Assembly: GCF_002029255.1 (NCBI RefSeq)
Contig: NZ_MZGT01000017.1
Coordinates: forward strand, 1-64,000
Direction: 5' to 3'
From: Clostridium chromiireducens
GTDB taxonomy: Bacteria; Bacillota; Clostridia; Clostridiales; Clostridiaceae
DNA length: 64,000 nt
Shown here: positions 17,350 to 29,902 of the stretch, piece by piece
Numbering within the stretch: the stretch's first letter is position 1
How the letters are laid out: each line of letters starts with the position of its first letter
Position numbers and translations under genes: made by a program
The notes under the pieces: generated by a model
Told to the model about the DNA's origin: nothing
What the model saw: only the letters and a program-made list of their open reading frames with translations
Databases searched by the model: none

Positions 17350-17426
17350 AAAGAAAGGATACCCTGTTTTCTAGGTTGCCAGAGAAAATAACTGTGCAAC
17401 ACTACGCAAAAGAGTATCCTTTCTTT
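17350..17426 (-). terminator. Long-loop structured terminator after pcrA-ligA operon
   Basis: AAAGAAAGGATAC (17350-17362) pairs perfectly with GTATCCTTTCTTT (17414-17426) around a 51-nt loop that itself contains short complementary pieces (TTTTCT/AGAAAA and GTTGC/GCAAC). It lies 30 nt after the stop codon at 17456. Unusually elaborate for a simple terminator. Confidence 0.55.
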
Positions 17427-17455
17427 CTAGTATAGTACTTATTCCATTACTATAT

Positions 17456-17728
17456 TTACTTAATCAAATTTATCATAAAGAAAATCAATGAAACTGATAT
17501 AGCTAAACTAAAAGCAAAGTATACTAATCTTTTTTTGCCAGTTTCAATAATTAGAAATCTAAGTGCTATAATTGCCATAGTAATGCATACTCCCAGCTGT
17601 ATTGGTAAGTATGAGTTGAAAATTTGGCTAACATAATAAAACTGATATGTTGTCATGAAAGTACAAATAATTAAGATGCTGGTTATAAACGCACACGCAA
17701 ACCCAAGCAAATTTATTAATTTTTTCAT
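17456..17728 (-). CDS. Small three-helix membrane protein downstream of ligA
   Basis: 90 aa with three predicted membrane helices (about 5-27, 43-61, 67-88) and almost no soluble part. AGGAGG overlaps the end of ligA, and only 3 nt separate the ligA stop from its ATG, so it is translated from the pcrA-ligA message. No family recognised. Confidence 0.7.
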   Translation of the reverse strand: MKKLINLLGFACAFITSILIICTFMTTYQFYYVSQIFNSYLPIQLGVCITMAIIALRFLIIETGKKRLVYFAFSLAISVSLIFFMINLIK

Positions 17729-17731
17729 ACT

Positions 17732-22011
<4,280 letters not shown>

Positions 22012-22171
22012 TTACTTATTCCTCCTTTCCCAATCCTTAAATATTATACCATATGTAATAATATTTAAATCATCAGGCTGACTAAAATATTATTTTAAAT
22101 TATACATTGAAATTTTATCCTGCACTTACTTTATTATATTTTAGAGGAATTATGCATTGCTAATAATATAA

Positions 22172-22201
22172 AAAACACCTGATGTTTTTTAATCAAGTGT
22201 T
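22172..22201 (-). terminator. Terminator of the chemoreceptor gene
   Basis: On the minus strand a 10-bp stem (AACACTTGAT with ATCAGGTGTT, one wobble pair) with an 8-nt loop is followed by a U run, 83 nt after the chemoreceptor stop. Confidence 0.7.
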
Positions 22202-22283
22202 AATTTCAAATTATTAATTATACCATAAATTTTAACTTCCATTATTATTCCCTTTAATTCTCTACTATATGTAATTTAAGAAA

Positions 22284-23921
22284 TTATATCTTAAAGCTTG
22301 AAACATCTTTTTCTAATACAGATGAAATATTAACTAGTTTTTTTGCTGTTATAGAAAGTTCATTTGTTATAGCAGCTTGTTCTTCTGTAGATGCTGTCAC
22401 TTCCTCGGAAAGAGCTGAAATTTCTTGTGATTTTGAAGCTATGTTTTCAACTGTATCCAGAATCTTATCTCTACCCTTCATAGTTTCTTGAAGTACTGCA
22501 TGAACCTCATTAATATCGCTTGGAATATTATTTACCTTGCTAATAACCCCTTTAAATGAAGTTGTTACGCTATTAATATCATTTTTGCTTTCTCCTACTA
22601 TCTTAGTTACAAGCTCTGTCGTACTAGAAACGTCATGAGTTTCTTTCATTACTGTATCTATTAATTGAGTTATGTTTTTTGATGAATTTAATACTTCTTC
22701 TGCAAGCTTTCTTATCTCGTCTGCTACTACTGAAAATCCTTTTCCTGCATCACCTGCTCTCGCCGCCTCAATAGATGCATTTAAAGCTAAAAGATTAGTT
22801 TGCTTGGCTACTCCATTTATGACATCGACTATAGAATTAATTTGTGATATAGTTTTATCTAAATTTTCTACCTTAGCTTTTGATACCAAGAATGAATTTA
22901 ACATATCATCAATAGTATTAGCCAGCTTATTTATAGTTTCTACTCCTCTATTTGTATCTTCTTTTATAATCCTTCCACCATCAGCCAATAATATCAACTT
23001 ATTATCTACATTATCCAAGTCTACTGAAAAACTTTCTAATAAACTAACTGCCTCTTCTAAAGCCTCTGTTTGTTTTATCCCTTCTTGAGATACGTTAGTT
23101 ACTGTAGCTGCGATTTCTTCACTAGATGATGCCACAGTGCTTCCACCGATTTCAATATTCTTTGATATGTTGCTTAAACTTTCTGATATTACTTTGGTTT
23201 TCCTAACAAGTTCCCTCATACTTTTTCTAGTCTTACTACTTGCAGATGCTAATTTCCCTATTTCGTCTTTTCCTGTAATTTCATACTCTGCTGTAAAATC
23301 TCCATCTCCTGCTTTTTCAATAACATCCTTAATCATTTCTATAGGTTTCGCAATTCTCTTTCCTATATATACTCCTGTAGCAGCGGCCAACAGCAAAAGG
23401 ACAATAGCATAGATTATGCTTTTTATTATAGTATTTCTAATAGTTCTTTGCATATTATCAACAGAAATTCCTATAGAAAGGCCATATCCTATAGTATTTC
23501 CATCCTTAATTGGAACAGTTACATTATATGCAGGAGTTCCCTTCCACTCATACATATAAGTTCCTGTTTTACCTTCAAATACACCATCTAATCCTGTCGA
23601 TTCAATTTTTTCACCAATAGACTCTTTTGACGTTCCTGCCACGAGAGTTTTATCTCTTGATATTACACCTATGTAGCACAATTCTCCATCTGCATATTTA
23701 TATGTTTGATCTATTATATCTTGTATTTTATCTGTATTTTTAATTCCTACATTTTCTATATTTGCTCTTATATTATTAACTAAAGTCACTCCATCTGCTT
23801 TCATTTGGTTTTGTATTCCACTTATCATCTGATATGAAAAAAATGATATACAAATTAAAATTATTATTGCTGCTATTAAAACAAAATTAAAAATCAACCT
23901 TTTTCTTATGGAATTAAACAT
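22284..23921 (-). CDS. Methyl-accepting chemotaxis protein (single Cache-type sensor)
   Basis: 545 aa. Membrane helix 1 (about 8-30), an extracytoplasmic sensor of about 130 aa that resembles a single Cache domain ([21 protein letters not shown]), helix 2 (about 165-187), HAMP linker ([14 protein letters not shown]), then a long coiled coil with the conserved hairpin [20 protein letters not shown]. The protein signals to CheA/CheW; no che genes are in the window. It lacks the C-terminal CheR-binding pentapeptide. A palindromic operator like those of the neighbouring marR and nifU-like genes lies upstream, so its expression is probably tied to the MarR regulator. Confidence 0.95.
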   Translation of the reverse strand: MFNSIRKRLIFNFVLIAAIIILICISFFSYQMISGIQNQMKADGVTLVNNIRANIENVGIKNTDKIQDIIDQTYKYADGELCYIGVISRDKTLVAGTSKESIGEKIESTGLDGVFEGKTGTYMYEWKGTPAYNVTVPIKDGNTIGYGLSIGISVDNMQRTIRNTIIKSIIYAIVLLLLAAATGVYIGKRIAKPIEMIKDVIEKAGDGDFTAEYEITGKDEIGKLASASSKTRKSMRELVRKTKVISESLSNISKNIEIGGSTVASSSEEIAATVTNVSQEGIKQTEALEEAVSLLESFSVDLDNVDNKLILLADGGRIIKEDTNRGVETINKLANTIDDMLNSFLVSKAKVENLDKTISQINSIVDVINGVAKQTNLLALNASIEAARAGDAGKGFSVVADEIRKLAEEVLNSSKNITQLIDTVMKETHDVSSTTELVTKIVGESKNDINSVTTSFKGVISKVNNIPSDINEVHAVLQETMKGRDKILDTVENIASKSQEISALSEEVTASTEEQAAITNELSITAKKLVNISSVLEKDVSSFKI

Positions 23922-23971
23922 ATTACCCCTCCTTAGTATTTAAATATCTTAATTACAATTTCTATATAATC

Positions 23972-24000
23972 TTTATACTTTATTTAGTACCCGAAACGAA
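23972..24000 (-). promoter_or_regulatory. Possible promoter of the chemoreceptor gene with operator-like -35
   Basis: On the minus strand TTCGTT (24000-23995), 17 bp, TATAAA (23977-23972). The -35 region is within TTCGTTTCGGGTAC (24000-23987), which closely resembles the MarR operator half-sites nearby with one extra base. Confidence 0.4.
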
Positions 24001-24006
24001 TCTTGT

Positions 24007-24046
24007 TTCCACGCATAATTCGTACGCGTACGAATTATGCGTGGAA
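24007..24046. promoter_or_regulatory. 40-bp perfect palindrome containing a MarR-type operator
   Basis: Positions 24007-24026 are the exact reverse complement of 24027-24046. The centre (24019-24034) is TTCGTACGCGTACGAA, identical to the site upstream of the nifU-like gene. It lies 85 bp upstream of the chemoreceptor start and 46 bp downstream of the nifU-like stop, so it could serve as operator, terminator or both; a U run after the stem is lacking. Confidence 0.75.
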
Positions 24047-24092
24047 TTTAAAAATATTTTACTTGTTAAATCAATATATTAAGTGTCCTTAA

Positions 24093-24314
24093 TTAAACTC
24101 CTATAACCTCTGTGACTCCTGGTACTTCTTCCTTTAATCTTTGCTCGATAATCATTTTTATTGTCATCATTGCTCCTGGACAATTCCCACAAGCACCTTG
24201 CATCCTTACACTTACAACCCCATTGTTGCTCACATCAACTAATTCGACATCTCCACCATCTCTTTGTAGTATTGGTCTAATTTTATCTAATGATTTTGTT
24301 ATTAATTCTTTCAT
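24093..24314 (-). CDS. NifU C-terminal-domain (Nfu-like) iron-sulfur scaffold protein
   Basis: 73 aa, essentially the Nfu domain alone: KIRPILQRDGGDVELVDV, then MQGACGNCPGAMMTIK with the CxxC pair Cys42/Cys45 that binds a [4Fe-4S] cluster between two monomers, then EEVPGV. Such proteins receive and pass on Fe-S clusters. No nifS/iscS or isc genes are adjacent. GGAG supports the start at 24314; the frame could extend to 24335 but that would bypass the Shine-Dalgarno. The gene is flanked by palindromic operators at 24340-24355 and 24019-24034. Confidence 0.93.
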   Translation of the reverse strand: MKELITKSLDKIRPILQRDGGDVELVDVSNNGVVSVRMQGACGNCPGAMMTIKMIIEQRLKEEVPGVTEVIGV

Positions 24315-24339
24315 AATTTGTACTCCTTCTTTCACATTT

Positions 24340-24355
24340 TTCGTACGCGTACGAA
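24340..24355. promoter_or_regulatory. MarR-type operator upstream of the nifU-like gene
   Basis: A 16-bp perfect palindrome TTCGTACGCGTACGAA, 25 bp upstream of the start codon and 12 bp upstream of the GGAG site. It should overlap the transcription start and so block RNA polymerase when bound. Confidence 0.75.
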
Positions 24356-24369
24356 TTATCTATTTAAAA

Positions 24370-24390
24370 AAAATGCCTTTAAAGCATTTT
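24370..24390 (-). terminator. Terminator of the marR gene
   Basis: On the minus strand AAAATGC/GCATTTT with a 7-nt loop, followed by U residues. The stem overlaps the stop codon of the marR gene. Confidence 0.7.
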
Positions 24391-24813
24391 TATTATATTT
24401 TTAAGAGCTTTCTCTATATTATCTTCAAGAATTGTTTTTTGACCTTCATCAAAATCTTCTAATATTATATCTAGAAATTCTTTCTCCATAACTTGAAGCT
24501 TTTGTTTTATGACTACAGCTTTAGGCGTCAAGCTAATATATACACTTCTTTTATCTTCACAGCACATACACTTATTTATCAATCCCTGACTCTCATATTT
24601 ATTTATTATGTCAGATAAAGATGATTTAGATATTCTCCATATACTTGCTATTTCATTAAAAAGCAGCTTTGAACCATCCTCAGGTAAAATGTCAAATAGA
24701 GTTATATGATTTTGTAATATAGGTAATCGCTCATCCTTTATTTTTTTTGTCAAGAATTTGTTGGATGCTTCAACAATTATATTCATTTTTCCAACGATAC
24801 ATTTGCTTTTCAT
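24379..24813 (-). CDS. MarR-family transcriptional regulator with Cys-rich wing
   Basis: 144 aa winged-helix regulator: FNEIASIWRISKSSLSDIINKYESQGLI is split here as helix 2 (FNEIASIWRI), recognition helix (SKSSLSDIINKYESQGLI) and wing (EDKRSVYISLTPKA). The wing begins with CMCC (Cys82, 84, 85) where relatives usually have polar or Pro residues, and Cys5 is a fourth cysteine; thiol or metal sensing is possible. I choose the start at 24813 (GGTGG nearby). The longer frame to 24867 would run through the operator at 24827-24842 and the promoter. The gene is probably autoregulated and controls the nifU-like and chemoreceptor genes through the same palindrome. Confidence 0.88.
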   Translation of the reverse strand: MKSKCIVGKMNIIVEASNKFLTKKIKDERLPILQNHITLFDILPEDGSKLLFNEIASIWRISKSSLSDIINKYESQGLINKCMCCEDKRSVYISLTPKAVVIKQKLQVMEKEFLDIILEDFDEGQKTILEDNIEKALKNIIKML

Positions 24814-24826
24814 TTTTACCACCTCA

Positions 24827-24842
24827 TTCGTTCGGGTACGAA
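24827..24842. promoter_or_regulatory. MarR-type operator in its own promoter
   Basis: TTCGTTCGGGTACGAA, matching the palindrome TTCGTACGCGTACGAA at 14 of 16 positions. It begins 3 bp downstream of the -10 box, so it covers the start of transcription. Confidence 0.75.
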
Positions 24843-24845
24843 TTA

Positions 24846-24874
24846 ATTTTAAAATTTTATTCTTCATCTGTCAA
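24846..24874 (-). promoter_or_regulatory. Sigma-A promoter of the marR gene
   Basis: On the minus strand TTGACA (24874-24869), 17 bp, TAAAAT (24851-24846). It is directly followed by the operator at 24827-24842. Confidence 0.8.
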
Positions 24875-25208
24875 TATGTTTTTAAAATTATATTATGATT
24901 TATTTATTTTATTATTCACTAACTTTAATTTTAAGAGTAATAATTTAAACTCTCATTGCTTCTTCTACAATTTTGTTTCTGATTGATAAATTAATCCCTA
25001 GTCGTACATAGATTGAATTATTGGAGCTATCAAGATACCAGTAGCTGTAAGTTCATACTCCACTTAATATTAAAAATAAAAAATAATATCTGTAAACTAG
25101 AGAAATAATAATCTATATGTTAAGATATTCAGTACTATGGTAAAATAAATCAATATATGTATAAACTAAATAGCGTGGCTATAAAATCTAAAGATTGGAG
25201 TGAACAAC
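24875..25208. other. Intergenic region upstream of rsuA
   Basis: Divergent spacer between marR and rsuA. Apart from the marR promoter at its left edge and the TTGGAG ribosome binding site of rsuA (25195-25200), I see no gene or clear structure. Confidence 0.4.
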
Positions 25209-25925
25209 TTGGAACGATTGGATAAGGTAATATCTAACTTAGGATATGGAAGCAGAAAAGATGTCAAATCATTTGTTAAGAAAGGAATCATAGAAGTTGA
25301 CGGCGTAGTAGTAAAAGATAATGGATTACTTGTTGATCCTGAGAAATCTGTTATAAAGGTAAATGGTGAAGAAATACTTTATCGTAAATATATATATTTA
25401 ATGATGAATAAACCAGATGGAGTAATATCCGCAACGCATGATAATAGGGATGAGACTGTAATTGATTTATTAAATTTAGAACATCAAGTATTCGAACCAT
25501 TTCCAGTTGGTCGATTAGATAAGGATACCGTTGGCTTATTATTACTAACTAATGATGGGGATCTGAACCATAGGCTAATCTCTCCTAAATGGCATGTTGA
25601 TAAGGTGTACTACGCTGAAATTGATAAAAAAGTTGATGAAAAAGACATATTAGCTTTTAAAAACGGAATCACTTTAGACGATGGTTATAAATGTCTAGAA
25701 GCTAAACTCGAAATATTATCTAACAGCGATGATGGATCCGAAATTAGACTTACTATACAAGAAGGAAAATTCCATCAAGTCAAAAGAATGTTTGAAGCTG
25801 TTGGAAAAAACGTTACTTATCTTAGAAGAGAAGAATTTGGTGGTCTTTCATTAGATCCAGATTTAGAAGAAGGCGAATATAGAGAATTAACAGATGAAGA
25901 ATTAAGCCTTTTAAAGAGCTATTAA
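25209..25925 (+). CDS. rsuA: 16S rRNA pseudouridine(516) synthase (RsuA family)
   Basis: 238 aa. An N-terminal S4 RNA-binding domain (ERLDKVISNLGYGSRKDVKS) is followed by the pseudouridine synthase domain with the catalytic Asp in PVGRLDKDTVGLLLLTNDG, then GKFHQVKRMFEAVGK. It isomerises a uridine of small-subunit rRNA. I choose a TTG start at 25209 because TTGGAG (25195-25200) is 8 nt upstream; the GTG at 25200 would overlap that site. Assignment to RsuA rather than RluF or RluE is by overall similarity and is less certain than the family. Confidence 0.92.
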   Translation: MERLDKVISNLGYGSRKDVKSFVKKGIIEVDGVVVKDNGLLVDPEKSVIKVNGEEILYRKYIYLMMNKPDGVISATHDNRDETVIDLLNLEHQVFEPFPVGRLDKDTVGLLLLTNDGDLNHRLISPKWHVDKVYYAEIDKKVDEKDILAFKNGITLDDGYKCLEAKLEILSNSDDGSEIRLTIQEGKFHQVKRMFEAVGKNVTYLRREEFGGLSLDPDLEEGEYRELTDEELSLLKSY

Positions 25926-25996
25926 CGAATATTAAACAATTTTGCAATAAAATAATTCATTTTTCCTAAAAATATTCATATTTTTTATTAAATTAC

Positions 25997-26025
25997 TTGC
26001 ATTATGAATGATATTATCCTATAAT
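25997..26025 (+). promoter_or_regulatory. Promoter of a candidate small RNA
   Basis: TTGCAT (25997-26002), 17 bp, TATAAT (26020-26025) in the spacer downstream of rsuA, with no open reading frame before the terminator at 26097-26126. Confidence 0.55.
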
Positions 26026-26031
26026 ATTCTT

Positions 26032-26126
26032 GCAAGGATAAATAAAAGGAATATATAGCCCCCTTTTTATTTATTGCTTATTGCTTATTGCTAAAGCGCA
26101 ACCTAGCCCCAAGGGTTGCGTTTTTT
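26032..26126 (+). ncRNA. Candidate small RNA of about 95 nt
   Basis: It is bounded by the TTGCAT-17-TATAAT promoter and a good intrinsic terminator. It contains three back-to-back TTATTGC heptamers (26071-26091) just before the terminator stem and has no ATG-led frame with a ribosome binding site. It could instead be the 3' part of the rsuA transcript. Not matched to a known RNA family by eye. Confidence 0.4.
26097..26126 (+). terminator. Rho-independent terminator downstream of rsuA
   Basis: CGCAACC (26097-26103) pairs with GGTTGCG (26114-26120), a 10-nt loop, then six T (26121-26126). Confidence 0.85.
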
Positions 26127-26226
26127 ATTATTCAAAAATGAAAACATTTACTTAATTACTATAAGGATTACATTAAAGCGTATTTTAATATAATCCTTAT
26201 AAAATCTACATTAACTTATTAAAAAC

Positions 26227-26285
26227 GAAAAGTGAAACAAAAAAATCATTCATATAACCAAAATGATTTTTTTGTTTCACTTTTC
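26227..26285. terminator. Bidirectional terminator
   Basis: A perfect 24-bp inverted repeat (26227-26250 / 26262-26285) with an 11-nt loop and internal A/T runs. It lies 59 nt downstream of the transglycosylase gene on the minus strand. Confidence 0.8.
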
Positions 26286-26343
26286 AGTTACTTACCTACA
26301 TTTATAAAACAAAGCATCACAAGAAGTCCAAAATGCAAGCATT

Positions 26344-27150
26344 CTAGACTCCACTTCTATAGTATCCCATTACTTTCGGAACGTAATTTTGAGTTTCTAA
26401 AGGCATTTTATATAGATCATTTGCTGATGAAACTCCTCTTTTTTGCATAGTGCCTGGACCTCCATTATACGCCATCAGAGCCATTTCCGCATTCCCATTA
26501 TACTTATCTAAATATTCCTTAAGCAACTTAGTTCCACCATTAATATTTTGGTCTACATCATATCCATTTGAAATACCTAAATGTGCAAAATTCTGTGGCA
26601 TTATCTGCATTAACCCAGTTGCTCCAACCCCAGAAGTTGAACTAGAATCAAAATTTGATTCTTGCTTAATTATAGCAAGAATTAAATTTGAATCCACTCC
26701 ATATTTTTTAGATGCACTTTCTACTGCACCATATATTTTCTCTATATCTGCACTATTCCTATTAGGTAAAATATATCCTTGCGCATCTTTGAACTTGATA
26801 TAGTTACTATTACTCAAAATCATTGGTATATCCTCAAGCTTTTGCCCTGCAGCATACTTTTGAATTACCCTAGAAATATTATTTACATTTATATTATTTT
26901 TATTATTTAATTCTTCAGAACCTTCTGCTTGACCATCAATTTTACCGTTCTCATTAATACCCTCCGCAGAATTTGGGTTAGTTTTCTTTGATGATTCCAT
27001 TAAATTTTGCATAACAAGTTGAAATGCTAAATTTGTTTCATTACTGGTTGTACTATCGGAGCTAGAATCATTAGTTACTTGTCCATTTCCCAACATGCTC
27101 ATTGCTAACAATTGTTCATTTGAGACTTTACTTAAATTATCTATTCCCAT
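26344..27150 (-). CDS. Lytic transglycosylase (SLT domain) without signal peptide
   Basis: 268 aa. The C-terminal half (from about 140) is an SLT goose-lysozyme-like domain: YGVDSNLILAIIKQESNFD with the catalytic Glu, GATGLMQIMP, NINGGTKLLKEYLDKY and ALMAYNGGPGTM. It cleaves peptidoglycan with formation of anhydromuramic acid. The first 130 residues are low-complexity and polar (Ser, Asn, Gly) without a signal peptide or membrane helix. Export may use a non-classical or flagellar-type route, as for FlgJ-like enzymes; this is inference. It starts 47 nt after the Ig-like repeat gene, so the two are probably co-transcribed. Confidence 0.9.
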   Translation of the reverse strand: MGIDNLSKVSNEQLLAMSMLGNGQVTNDSSSDSTTSNETNLAFQLVMQNLMESSKKTNPNSAEGINENGKIDGQAEGSEELNNKNNINVNNISRVIQKYAAGQKLEDIPMILSNSNYIKFKDAQGYILPNRNSADIEKIYGAVESASKKYGVDSNLILAIIKQESNFDSSSTSGVGATGLMQIMPQNFAHLGISNGYDVDQNINGGTKLLKEYLDKYNGNAEMALMAYNGGPGTMQKRGVSSANDLYKMPLETQNYVPKVMGYYRSGV

Positions 27151-27196
27151 CTTTTAATAACCTTCCTCCAAAATTTATCTTAAGTTTATTTTCGAA

Positions 27197-29647
27197 CTAT
27201 TCTTTAATATCTTTAACGTAAAATGTTATTTTATCATAATCTTCATAGCTAACTTTTTTATAATAGCTCTTTGCCAAAGCTAAAATATTGTACTTTCCTG
27301 GGACAAATGGCATAAAACTATAGTAATGCTTTTTACTATAAGCCTGTACTTTTCTCCAATTGTTATTCTCCATTAAATAAAATTCATAACATACATCCTT
27401 GCCGCCTCTGCTTATAACTTCAAAAGTTAACTCTTCATTTATTTTTCCTTCTAGTCTATTAGTTATTATTTTAGTCTCTATTACTGGCGCTGCCTCACTG
27501 ACATGTAAAGTTATTTGTTTCTTTGAATCAAATTCTCCCTTACATTTTAAATTCTTAGCATAAACCTCTATGGTGTATTTACCCGCGATTTTAGGAATAA
27601 ACCTTAGCTTCTTATTTTTTGAAAACTCTGTTTGTTCAATTGAATGCCCATTAATCTTAGTTTCATATTTTACCAGAACGCTTTGAGTATTTTGGATGAT
27701 ACATTCAAATTCTATGGTATCTCCAATCAAATAAGTTTCTTTATAAGGCAAAATTATATAATCTATCTCTCCTGGTAAATACTCCATAGCCTTCAAATTA
27801 ATAAATGTCTGCGCATCATAAATCTTGTCTGAATACTTATCCTTAAGCATTATTTCCACTTCATATTCCCCAACTTCTTTAGGCATAAAATTAATCCAGT
27901 TAGATCTATTATACTCTATACTTTCTACCTTTTTATTATCCTTTCTTATTCTAAAGGCATATTGGAGTTGTGTTCCGCCTTCACCATTCACCATTATGTT
28001 AACAGTCTCTCCAACAATAATTTTCTTTTCTTTATCAATCACTATATCTAAAACCTTTACTGGTTTCTTGCCCTTCTTTTCAATAGTGAATGCAATTTTC
28101 TTAATATCTTCATATTCACCTTTATAATTTATATCTTTAACATATAATATTACTTCATACTCTCCAGCTTCCATGGGCGTCCATACAAATTCATCCTTAT
28201 CACAAAAACCAGTATCTTCTTCAATAGGTCCTTTTACATTATATCTATATTGTAACGTACTTCCCCCCTGAACTACTGAAGTAAATCTTATATCTGTTTC
28301 ACTTGCTTGTGGAGAGTTCAAATTGGCTACAAAACTATTAATCTTAATGTCTTTATAAGGCTTAACATTGTAAACCAAAATAGCTCTATCATCATATTCT
28401 TTATTAGATAATATACTCTTAACTAAGCATAGAATCCTATAATTCCCTGATTCAAGCTCTCTATAATAGACATCATTCTTGGTTGAATAATCCTGTATAC
28501 AGACCGATTTTCCATCCTTAGATATCTTATAGAATTTATATAATAATACTATATTTTCTTCTAATTGTTTCTCAATGTTAGTTTCTACTATAAATCCAAG
28601 TTTATCTCCTACTATTAACGATTTATTTAAACATTTGAAATTCACTATTTCTGCCTTTGCAGTATCTATAACCTTTATTTTTATAGTTTTATAATCTTCA
28701 AAATTTTCAGCGGATTCCATCCTCTTGCATTGGATTAAAAACTCTTTTTCTCCTATTTCGGTTGCTGTATATCTTAGAATATTTACTGTATCATAATCTC
28801 TTACTATATCCCACTGATCTTTCTTTCTAATATAAAATCTATATAAATATTCCCCATCATTATTGGTATTAACTTCTATAGAACATTTTTCTCCGACCAT
28901 AATTTCTTCTTTATCAATAACAACATCCGCTATAATTCCCAATTCTAATCCAATGCTATTTTCTAAATTTCCCGTTTCTGATCTACCGTTCTCTAACATC
29001 ACTTCATGAAGGATTTCATTGGTGTTACATTCTATATTAATTTCTTTATTTTTAGTTTCAGATAGAGCTATTTCATCTCTTCCTTTATCATCAATTCCAA
29101 CGAAAACTTCTTTTTCATATCTTAAAAGCTCTTGGGCATCTAAAAACACTATATTTTCTTCAGAGCTATTTATCAATTCTCTAAACTCTTCGTTAATAAG
29201 AGGATTCTCTTCTTTAAGATTCAGTAAAGTTTTTTCTTCATTATCTATTATATTCTTAAAAATCATGTTATCTTCACTTTCATTAACAGCTTTATCAACA
29301 GATTCTTCATATCCACCCATATAACTAACAGCCTCTCCCTCTACTATTGAATAGCCTTCTTTAGCTAAATAATCTAAAGACTTTTTTCCATCTTTCTCTC
29401 TAGCTTGCACCATAACCATATACTCTCCTTCCCTTTTAGGTTTCCACACACATCTATTATTCCCAGAAAACTCCTGAATAGTATTCCAAATTCCACCCTT
29501 ACCAACTATGAATTTATATTCTAAATTTTCTACTTGCCCATTATCTATTCTACTTAGTATATTTATATCCGTACCAATCTTTTGTGGTGTCTGCTTATCA
29601 AAAATGATTTCAACATATTTCAACTGAAGTTCTTCCATAAAGTTCAT
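27197..29647 (-). CDS. Protein with seven triple-tyrosine (Y_Y_Y) Ig-like modules
   Basis: About 816 aa. The chain repeats a module of roughly 90-100 aa at least seven times, each with a Y-F/Y-R strand, an aromatic W or Y centre and a GEYEV-type strand: examples are FVWTPMEAGEYEVILYVKD, FMPKEVGEYEVEIMLKD, FIPKIAGKYTIEVYAKN and FMPFVPGKYNILALAKS. A linker rich in Glu and Asn (about 105-220) separates module 1 from the rest. No signal peptide or membrane helix is present. Several starts are possible: 29695, 29647 and 29638. GGAAGG just upstream of 29647 is the best-placed Shine-Dalgarno. It lies upstream of a transglycosylase gene, so cell-wall association is plausible. Confidence 0.8.
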   Translation of the reverse strand: MNFMEELQLKYVEIIFDKQTPQKIGTDINILSRIDNGQVENLEYKFIVGKGGIWNTIQEFSGNNRCVWKPKREGEYMVMVQAREKDGKKSLDYLAKEGYSIVEGEAVSYMGGYEESVDKAVNESEDNMIFKNIIDNEEKTLLNLKEENPLINEEFRELINSSEENIVFLDAQELLRYEKEVFVGIDDKGRDEIALSETKNKEINIECNTNEILHEVMLENGRSETGNLENSIGLELGIIADVVIDKEEIMVGEKCSIEVNTNNDGEYLYRFYIRKKDQWDIVRDYDTVNILRYTATEIGEKEFLIQCKRMESAENFEDYKTIKIKVIDTAKAEIVNFKCLNKSLIVGDKLGFIVETNIEKQLEENIVLLYKFYKISKDGKSVCIQDYSTKNDVYYRELESGNYRILCLVKSILSNKEYDDRAILVYNVKPYKDIKINSFVANLNSPQASETDIRFTSVVQGGSTLQYRYNVKGPIEEDTGFCDKDEFVWTPMEAGEYEVILYVKDINYKGEYEDIKKIAFTIEKKGKKPVKVLDIVIDKEKKIIVGETVNIMVNGEGGTQLQYAFRIRKDNKKVESIEYNRSNWINFMPKEVGEYEVEIMLKDKYSDKIYDAQTFINLKAMEYLPGEIDYIILPYKETYLIGDTIEFECIIQNTQSVLVKYETKINGHSIEQTEFSKNKKLRFIPKIAGKYTIEVYAKNLKCKGEFDSKKQITLHVSEAAPVIETKIITNRLEGKINEELTFEVISRGGKDVCYEFYLMENNNWRKVQAYSKKHYYSFMPFVPGKYNILALAKSYYKKVSYEDYDKITFYVKDIKE

Positions 29648-29870
29648 ACCCCTTCCACAACGCTTCTCAAACCACTCCTTATTTATATTATACATTTATA
29701 CCAATATTTGTAAATAACTTCAGCTATTTTTTATTTTGATTATATCATATTTTTCTATTTAAACTCATATATATAACGTACTTTTTCGTAAGAATAATAA
29801 CAACTGTTAAGTCCAATCGAAGATCAATAAATTATTGCCCTAATATTCTTCACCCTTATAAAATATCAAT

Positions 29871-29897
29871 AAAAAAAGAAGCCTATTACAAGCTTCT
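29871..29897 (-). terminator. Terminator of the pgi-yaiI unit
   Basis: On the minus strand AGAAGC and GCTTCT pair around a 9-nt loop, then seven U. It lies immediately after the yaiI-like stop at 29903. Confidence 0.8.
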
Positions 29898-29902
29898 AAA
29901 GA

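Noticed and set aside
24814-24867. Longer N-terminus for the MarR protein
   Set aside because: It would translate through the operator and part of the promoter; a GGTGG-preceded ATG at 24813 gives a normal-length MarR protein.
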